Assembly: GCA_037176705.1 (NCBI GenBank)
Contig: CM073907.1
Span: 9,145,001-9,209,000 of the forward strand
DNA from: Molossus alvarezi
Lineage: Eukaryota > Chordata > Mammalia > Chiroptera > Molossidae
DNA length: 64,000 bases
Direction of reading: 5' to 3'
Made by a program: the position numbers and the translations under genes. Position 1 is the first letter of the stretch. Each line of letters opens with the position of its first letter. Positions 57,789-64,000 of the stretch are shown here, piece by piece. The notes beneath the pieces are model-generated. The model did not search any database. It was not told where the DNA came from and was given only the letters and a program-made list of their open reading frames with translations.

Positions 57789-58054
57789 GCCCTGGCCAGT
57801 TTGGGTCAGTGGTTGGAGCGTCGGCCTGCGGTCTGGAGAGACCCGGGTTCGGTTCCCGCTAAGGGCACGTACCTTGGCTGCAGTTTGCCCCCGGCCCTGG
57901 TTGGGTTGTGCGGGTGGCAGCCACTCAATGTGTCCCTTTCACATCGATGTTTCTCTCTCTCTCTCTCTCTTCCTCTCTCTCCCTCCTGCTCTATCTGAAT
58001 AAAAAGTGGAAAAATGTCCTCAGGTGAGGATAAACAATAAATAAATAAATAAAT
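57789..58054 (+). mobile_element. VES SINE, long form, adjacent insertion
   Basis: Complete copy: 'ccctggccagtttgggtca', B box 'gggttcggttcccgc', 'aagggcacgtaccttggctg', CT-rich region, 'tcctcaggtgaggata' and an (AAAT)n tail. A perfect 16-bp TSD, 'aaaaatacaaattcta' (57773-57788, 58055-58070), starts two bases after the TSD of the reverse SINE to its left. Confidence 0.97.
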
Positions 58055-58070
58055 AAAAATACAAATTCTA

Positions 58071-58448
58071 AAAAGAAAATAATAACGTGTAATCTCACCT
58101 CTCAGAGAAATACTATTTTGGTAAATATTTTACTGGATTTTTAAAATTATTGATTTCATAGGGTATGTAGCCACTTTAGAGCAGTTTTTGCTTCTTTTAG
58201 CAGTAAGTATGTGAGGAGTACTCGCCCTCATCATGAATGATTCCTCTGAAGCGAGATTTTGAATAGCTAGAAAGCCGTTCTATTATATGTACGAATTGCA
58301 TCACCCTGTGTTGGACTTTGGTGTGTGTGTGTATTTCTCACTTTTAAATAATACAACATAATGGGAAAATATATTGTAATGGACATTTGACATGTCATTT
58401 TTGTTTATACTTCTGATTATTCTTTAGGGGATCAAAATTTGAATTTCT
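58071..58448. other. unique AT-rich spacer
   Basis: No gene. A short (GT)n lies at about 58320-58331. Confidence 0.4.
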
Positions 58449-58678
58449 AGCCCTGGCTGATGTGACTCAGTTGCTTGAATGTCGTCCCGTGCATTGAAAG
58501 GCTGCTGGTTCGATTTCTGGTCAGGGCACATGCCCAGGTTGCAGGCTCGATCCTGGTGGGGCTAATGCAGAGGCAAGAGATAGATGTTTCTCTCTCCCAT
58601 CAATGTTTCTCTCGCTCTCTCTCTCCATTCCTCTCTCTCTCGAAAAATCAATAAAACCTATTTTAAATAATGAAAAAA
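58449..58678 (+). mobile_element. VES SINE, short form
   Basis: Head 'agccctggctgatgtgactca', B box 'tggttcgatttctgg', 'tcagggcacatgcccaggtt', a slightly deleted middle ('ggggctaatgcagaggc'), CT-rich region and 'aaatcaataaaacc'. No clear TSD. Confidence 0.93.
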
Positions 58679-58909
58679 ATTTTTTAGGTAAAGTATATTC
58701 ACTTGCTTAAGGCTTTTGACTTGTTTTGACAAACTGTCCTCCAGAAATGTTGCACCAATTTTTATGCTCATCAGCAATATCTAGGAGAGGATTTGGGGCC
58801 ACATAGGCCTTTAAAAACAAACAAACAAACAAACAAAAACCTGTATATTTAGTGAGAAACCTACAGAAATACCTTCTCGACAGGATAGGCTATCCATTCT
58901 GCTTGATCC
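58679..58909. other. short spacer with (AAAC)n
   Basis: Contains an (AAAC)n tract at about 58811-58837. Nothing else seen. Confidence 0.5.
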
Positions 58910-59140
58910 ATTGTCATTCATTGCGTGCTTACTCTGTGCTTTTGTTTCTATCGTCCACTTACTTCACACACGTCATCCAGTGTGAGAATCCCGTGACAGC
59001 CCCTCTGTCCTCGTCCCCATGCCCTGCAATGTGAGGGAGCAAGCAACCTGCTCAGCGTCACACAGCGACCACATAGCAAAGCCTGGCCTTCAACCGGGAT
59101 CTGTTTTATTTCAAACGCCAGGCCTTGAACTAGCACTCAG
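58910..59140 (-). mobile_element. MIR SINE
   Basis: 'cattgcgtgcttactctgtg', 'gtgagggagcaagcaacctg', 'ctcagcgtcacacagcgacc' and 'caaagcctggccttcaacc' match the reversed MIR, including the 'aacttgcccaaggtcacacag' hallmark region. Confidence 0.82.
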
Positions 59141-59917
59141 CTGCCTGCTTCTGTCTTGGGCTGGTAACCACCTATAACCCAACGCGAAGCCTTCTGCTCT
59201 CTCTCTGGCTTTTCCACCCACTGGCTCAGACGCCAGGGTAGAGAGGCTCTCGCTAAAATGAATGTCGAAAGGCTAATCTATTCAATCTCCAGATTCGTGT
59301 TTTCACACCTCTTACAATTTGGCTTCAGCCAGGCCCGGGCTACGTCTGGGTTCTATTCACGCTTACAAGGGCCTGCTGAGTACATGTGACCGTAGAAGAA
59401 ACAAACACACGGAGGAGGCTTCTGCCAACGACACTGTCTGGGCTGCTGAAAGAAAAACATACAGTCCAAAGCAAAGGGATGTTAGCCTGAACTGAAAAAA
59501 AAAAAAAAAAAAAATGGAACTTTCTCTTCCTCTCCTGCTTTGCAAGTTGCTAGCCCTGTGTCAAGGTTGATATTTTAACTTTACCCAGATGTGTGTGTAG
59601 CCAGATGGGCTAAGAGATTATTGCGATTTGATTTGCAGATAAACCACAAACCGGGATGAGCTCATGTTATCCCAGATGCATTATCTCGAAATCTTCAGGA
59701 ACAGGCTCGTGCAGCGGGAAGGAGCTTGGAAGGACCCTCCCTGGGAGAACAGTAATAACTGTGTCTAATCCCTGCTGTGCCTGGCAGAAGGAGGGCCCCT
59801 TACCTCCCATGTCAGGGCAAGAATCAGAATTCCTCTCAAATTCTTAACACATTGCAAAGTAAAGACCAATAGCATCCCTAAATAGGATTCATCCTTGAGT
59901 AATTAAAAATGGCATTC
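59141..59917. other. unique non-coding DNA
   Basis: No gene. A long A run lies at about 59493-59513; no retroelement body is recognisable before it. 59580-59900 is low in repeats. Confidence 0.4.
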
Positions 59918-59990
59918 ATTGTACCAGAAGGAAAACGATAAACAATTTTACATTCCAAAGGCAAGGGAATGGTTTGGGTTTAATACCAAC
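59918..59990 (+). repeat. left arm of perfect 73-bp inverted repeat
   Basis: Starts 'attgtaccagaaggaaaacg' and ends 'gggtttaataccaac'. It is the exact reverse complement of 60443-60515 over all 73 bases, checked base by base. Similarity stops abruptly at both ends. The arm is not low-complexity and is not part of a recognised SINE or LINE. Confidence 0.98.
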
Positions 59991-60442
59991 GAAAAAGTAT
60001 GGCTTCTGACGAGCTCAGGGAATGTACTTATACGAATTAAATCTAATTAGTTTAATCATCTGAGTAATCAGGTATTTAAGAAAATAAACCAAGTAATCAA
60101 TTGCAAAAGCGATTTGCCATTTAGAAGGCGATATAAGATGTGTGTGAATAGTTTTCAAACAGCAGAGCTGTCCTGGTCTACTTCCTGAATAACTCTTACC
60201 ATTGGTCCTTTTCCATCTTCTCCTCTGCAAAGGGTGGGCAAGTTCATTCATGCAACAAGAACTTACTGAAAGCCAGCATTTTCTAATCATGGTTCCTGCA
60301 GTCAAGGTCCTCACAATCATATGGACTGTGACTTTATTGAAGATGTTTTAGGGAAAACTATTAACTTCTGGTAACTGTTCTCAGTTATTCAATTCTAAGA
60401 CAAAGCGCCAACAGATCTCTTCAGAGAGACCATCATCTAATG
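59991..60442. other. 452-bp spacer of the inverted repeat
   Basis: The part next to the left arm is AT-rich with 'tctaattagtttaatcatct' and looks like conserved non-coding DNA. 60238-60315 ('ttcattcatgcaacaagaac', 'caaggtcctcacaatcat') weakly resembles a reversed L2 terminus. No gene or transposase is present. Confidence 0.6.
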
Positions 60443-60515
60443 GTTGGTATTAAACCCAAACCATTCCCTTGCCTTTGGAATGTAAAATTGTTTATCGTTT
60501 TCCTTCTGGTACAAT
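60443..60515 (-). repeat. right arm of perfect 73-bp inverted repeat
   Basis: Exact reverse complement of 59918-59990. Outer flanks differ (left 'aatggcattc', right 'aagcctagct') and show no target-site duplication, which argues against an ordinary inverted-repeat transposon. Confidence 0.98.
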
Positions 60516-60659
60516 AAGCCTAGCTCCCTTATACTAGAAAACTGAGTCCCCCAATTTTTCTCAATTTAGTTTCCTCATCTTTGAGTTAATGGGAAGACCA
60601 AAGGCGTGACTAGGCTGATCTCCAAGTTCCCTTCCAGTTCTTATAAAATGTGATTTTAA
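60516..60659. other. short unique spacer
   Basis: No feature seen between the inverted repeat and the next SINE. Confidence 0.4.
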
Positions 60660-60885
60660 GCCCAGTCAGTATGGCTCAATGGTAGAGCATCAACCCATGC
60701 ACCAAGAGGTCGCCGGTTCGATTCCCAGTCCGGGGACATGCCCAGGTTGTGGGCCAGATCCCCAGCGGGGGGCGTGCAGGAGGGAGTCGATCAATGTTCT
60801 CTCTCATCAGTGTTTCTATCTCTCTTCCCTTCTCCCTTCCTCTCTCTCTAAAATCAATAAAGAAACAAAAAATTAAAAAAAAAAA
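60660..60885 (+). mobile_element. VES SINE, short form
   Basis: Head 'gcccagtcagtatggctca', intact B box 'cggttcgattcccag', 'acatgcccaggttgtgggcc', 'ccccagcggggggcgtgc', CT-rich region, 'aaaatcaataaag' and an A-rich tail. TSD not evident. Confidence 0.94.
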
Positions 60886-61548
60886 CAACTTTACCAATTT
60901 TGATGATTTGCATAACCTGCTAAAATCTCTCTGTCATCATTTGTTTTCTGTTTGTGGACTGTTTCTCAATGGGCACGATCACTTTATTTTGCTGGTAACG
61001 CACTCTTCAATTCCTTGCTGTTTTTCAAGTGTTTTATCAACTGCCTTTTGGGCGCCTGAGGATGTGTGCTCAGTATGTTGCCGAGTTCAGATTGATTGAA
61101 TTTGATTGTGGTCTCAAAAACCCATTCATTTATTCAACAAGGGTTTATTGAACTCTTACCATAATGTCACCACAGCTCACACATCAGACAGCCAATTAGA
61201 GTTATCACATTTCTCAGGGCATAAAATAGATACGTGTTCGTTAAATTAGTGGCTGCCAGTCCCAACTTGCTTGACCCAGTTCAAGTCTTCCATCAGATTT
61301 TTCGCTTTTCGGCTACTTTTCCTAGTTCCGCTTTTTATTGACTTCCCATTACTCTTAGGCTCTCGATTTCTTTCACATTCATTCTCTCGCGGGCTCTGTT
61401 TTTCATTTTTCTTTTCAATGTTTTTAATTACAAAGGATTCTTTCATCCACTAGATATGTAATAATACGCTGCACTTACCATATTATTTGGGTACTCGGGA
61501 TCCTCAAATCACTTTAAATCAAGATGCAAACACCTGGACCTGGGGTTC
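60886..61548. other. unique non-coding DNA with L2 end
   Basis: 61117-61165 ('attcatttattcaacaaggg', 'tttattgaactcttacc') is a reversed L2 terminus. The rest is AT-rich with no gene. Confidence 0.45.
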
Positions 61549-61563
61549 AAGACTCCTCGTAAT

Positions 61564-61787
61564 TGCCCAGCCAGTGTGGCTCAGTGGCTGAGTGTCAACC
61601 CATGCACAAAGAGGTTGCTGGTTCGATTCCCAGTCAGGGCACATGCCCAGGTTGTGAGCCAAATCCCCAGTGGGAGGAGGCGGCCAAGCAATGTTCTTGC
61701 TCATCGATGTTTCTGTCTCTCCTCCTTCCTTTCTCTCTCTCTAAAAAATAAAGAAATAAATAAAATAAAACATCATTTTTAAAAAAA
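61564..61787 (+). mobile_element. VES SINE, short form
   Basis: Head 'gcccagccagtgtggctca', A box 'gtggctcagtggctgag', B box 'ggttcgattcccagt', 'gggcacatgcccaggttg', CT-rich region and an A-rich tail with AAAT units. Flanks 'aagactcctcgtaat' (61549-61563) and 'aagactactcataat' (61788-61802) form a 15-bp TSD with two differences. Confidence 0.94.
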
Positions 61788-61802
61788 AAGACTACTCATA
61801 AT

Positions 61803-61945
61803 CTAAGACAACTCAAAGTTCTCACCATATTTCCAAATATTTTCTTCCAGTTTAGCGATGCAAGTCTCCTTGCTTTCTCCTGAATATTTTATGTGAAGTC
61901 CCCATCTCCATAACTTCACTCACAAGAGGTCCCTCACCCAACATA
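61803..61945. other. short unique spacer
   Basis: Unique sequence between two tail-to-tail SINEs; no feature seen. Confidence 0.4.
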
Positions 61946-61958
61946 CCACCTTCCTTTT

Positions 61959-62177
61959 TTATTTATTTATTTTTTCTTTGCTGATTTTAGAGAGAAAGGA
62001 AGGGGGAGGAGAAATAGATAGAAACATCAATGAGAGAGAACATTGATTGGCTGCCTCCTGCATGCCCCCCACTGGGGATTTGGCCCACAACCTGGGCATG
62101 TGCCCTGACTAAGAATCAAACCAGCGACCTCCTGGTATCTGGGTCAACGCTCAACCACTGAGCCACACCAGCTGGGC
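61959..62177 (-). mobile_element. VES SINE, short form
   Basis: Reverse strand: 'ggcccagctggtgtggctca', B-box-like 'ctggtttgattcttagt', 'agggcacatgcccaggttgt', 'ccccagtggggggcatgc', CT-rich region and an ATTT-rich tail. A perfect 13-bp TSD, 'ccaccttcctttt', lies at 61946-61958 and 62178-62190. It lies tail-to-tail with the SINE at 61564-61787. Confidence 0.96.
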
Positions 62178-62190
62178 CCACCTTCCTTTT

Positions 62191-63689
62191 CTATGCCTTT
62201 TTTTTTTTTTTTTTTTTTAAGCTTGCCAAACTTTTACACTGAAATTGCAAACTAATTACCTAAATCCATGAGTGACCAACCTGGCTTTTATATTTTCATG
62301 GAATTTTTCCTTTGGTCATGAGATATTATTAAATCATACCCTTTCTTGTATTTTCACTTTTTATGTTTTCCTGTTCTAATCGACAGGGTGTATCTTTCTC
62401 AGGGTCATACCTCCAATGATTGGCCAAGGCAGTATTCAAATACTATGATCTCATCAAGCATCAAGCTGGTTTGCCCAGCCCATGTTCTTTCTGATTATCA
62501 TTAAGAGGAAATATGGAAGAGCGTCATCAGAAGTTAAAGACTAATTTTAATGGGTAGAAAGAGAAATGCTCACCATTTACAGAAGTAGACTGTCATTTTT
62601 ATTAGTCTTTGAGTTAAGCTTGTTCTCAGAACTGATGTATATAGCAGCAGAACCCTCAGGCAGGGCATAGCTACTGAGAATTTAGAAATCTGTGATCAAA
62701 GCTTAGTCATGATGAACAGGTCCAGATATGTAGATTTGAGTTGTAATAATAAAAATTGTGGGATTTTAATTTTGAGAGTGCTCGTAGAAAGTAGCCATCT
62801 AACTTCTTTATTTCCTACATCATAAATCTATGTAAGGGCCCAATGTGAGGGAAAGATACAGTCCTTGGAAAAAAGGGAAGAGCTAAGTGTCATCGAAAAA
62901 AAGAACTACGCTCTTTAAGAAAATTAATAATTTGAGAATGTAAGGAAGAAGCAGAACCAGGGAAAGAAAAAAAAGAAATATAACCCAGAATGGCTTGGGA
63001 TCATGGCAGCTGTAACATTTCCTGAAATTAGTATGGACTCGGTCACCTGACCCTATTTCCAAATCCCAAGGATCTTGTGTCTGCAGGTCAAGATAATCAC
63101 CACCAGATGGCACTATAGGTTTCAAAGGCCTCATGTGATGGCATCTTTTGTCATTGATGAATGAGGATTCTCCTAGCAATCTTTTAAAAGCCAAGAGGGC
63201 TCTGGTAAATAAAATTAATTCATTGAAATATTAGCCTAAAGATAGATAAACTTTATCGACTATAAAGATACTAAGGGTAATAGCATATTCATTGAATGAT
63301 TGGCAAATAAAAATGAAATATATTCCAAATTGAACCATTTTGTGCTATTTTTAGTGTTTAATACCTTTTAAGAAACTCAAACATATTTTCAGTCTTATTG
63401 TCTGTCTTCCCCTGAATCAAAAGCATCTGCCATATACACACTCTGTCCCGCCCCTAATAGCTTTCCCAACAGTTGACCTTAACGCTTTTTGGTATTTGGA
63501 AATCTGGAAATATATTTCTATAATCCTTCACAGTCTCTACTGAAAATCAGCTGCTCTTGTTGCTGCCTTAGGACACTAAGTTGGTAATTGAATGCTCATC
63601 CAAATACCTTTATTTGGTATGCAGGGCCCATAGCAAACCGGAGAACACGCTATAACAACCCTAGCTGTCTACTTCCTATCCATTCCCCC
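62191..63689. other. unique non-coding DNA
   Basis: No gene. A T run of more than 20 bases lies at about 62198-62218. The minus-strand frame 62883-63194 (103 codons) has no recognised family. A CTCF-type motif lies at 63100-63114. Confidence 0.4.
63100..63114 (+). promoter_or_regulatory. candidate CTCF-binding motif
   Basis: 'ccaccagatggcact' matches every position of the common CTCF core CCASYAGRKGGCRSY. Chance matches of this stringency are uncommon but not rare genome-wide; occupancy cannot be read from sequence. If bound, it would mark a loop or domain boundary element in this gene-poor region. Confidence 0.5.
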
Positions 63690-64000
63690 TTCTTCTCTAC
63701 TGACAGAACCCTCGATTTGTTTCTGATAGGTTCCCAGCTTAAAAGAGAACCAACTACATTTCTCAGCCTTCCTTACATATAGCAATAGCCACAGGATCAC
63801 ATTCTTGCCGATAAAATAGCAACATACATGTTTGAGTAGGGTTGGGTGGTGGGGCATAACTCAACAGCAGGCATCTTATTTTATTTTGTCTTCTCCAGTC
63901 CCTTCTTGCCTGTAGTGTAGACATAATGGCTGCAGTAAGTCACTGTACAACCATAAGATAACCCTGTGCTAAAGATCAGGAGCAGGGAGGCACAGACAGA
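63690..64000 (+). mobile_element. ancient MER/LTR-like repeat, runs off the window
   Basis: 'caactacatttctcagcctt', 'ccttacatatagcaatagcc' and 'gtagacataatggctgcag' resemble the 5' portion of the same repeat family seen at 36490-36850. The element seems to continue past the right edge. Family name not certain. Confidence 0.4.

Noticed and set aside
59918..60515. The 73-bp inverted repeat as a standard TIR transposon
   Set aside because: There is no target-site duplication at either boundary, no transposase, and no known terminal motif. Foldback-element status cannot be fully excluded without a copy search.
60679..60876. tRNA-like A and B boxes with cloverleaf-like head, also in the other SINEs
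   Set aside because: These are SINE heads derived from tRNA; they continue into SINE body and A-rich tail, so no functional tRNA gene is called.

Overview
The window looks like 64 kb of gene-free nuclear DNA from a bat, almost certainly a vespertilionid (Myotis, Pipistrellus or Eptesicus type). The main evidence is about eighteen copies of a tRNA-derived SINE with a Pol III A-box/B-box head, a 'gggcacatgcccaggttg' middle and a CT-rich tail. This is the VES family, and most copies still show target-site duplications (TSDs). Truncated L1 tails, and older MIR, L2, Tigger1 and mariner relics, fit a placental mammal genome. I found no protein-coding exon, tRNA, rRNA or other RNA gene, and no CpG island that I could defend. 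The longest open frames are translations of simple repeats (GATA, GGGA) or lie inside SINEs and L1.

Layout. 1-8.5 kb: two VES SINEs, a (TTTA)n tract, an old L1 tail, a well-preserved L1 3' end inserted in reverse (5299-5685), and an old L2 block split by a VES copy (7791-8490). 8.5-17.3 kb: mostly unique AT-rich DNA with a perfect 22-bp palindrome, an old reverse L1, an L1 tail abutting a SINE, an older-type SINE, a 374-bp mariner-like element and another SINE. 17.3-28.7 kb: unique sequence, a purine tract, a MIR pair, two CA repeats and two L1 fragments, one carrying the recognisable ORF2 C-terminus. 28.7-36.9 kb: a 400-bp compound GATA array, three SINEs, an old L1 tail and an ancient LTR-like repeat. 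37-52 kb: mostly unique sequence that reads like a regulatory gene desert (TAATTA-type motifs, little repeat invasion), interrupted by SINEs, MIRs, L2 and a Tigger1 transposon (42964-43672). 52-64 kb: L2 remnants, a SINE cluster (57.5-58.7 kb), a perfect 73-bp inverted repeat with a 452-bp spacer (59918-60515), a second SINE cluster (60.6-62.2 kb) and a good CTCF motif near the right end.

No genes act together here. The mobile elements record layers of activity: L2/MIR, then Tigger, mariner and old L1, then L1 tails, then VES subfamilies. The 73-bp inverted repeat is the one structure I could not assign to a known element class. I see no evidence for a new multi-gene system. Repeat family names are from memory of consensus sequences and were not checked with RepeatMasker; boundaries without TSDs are approximate.
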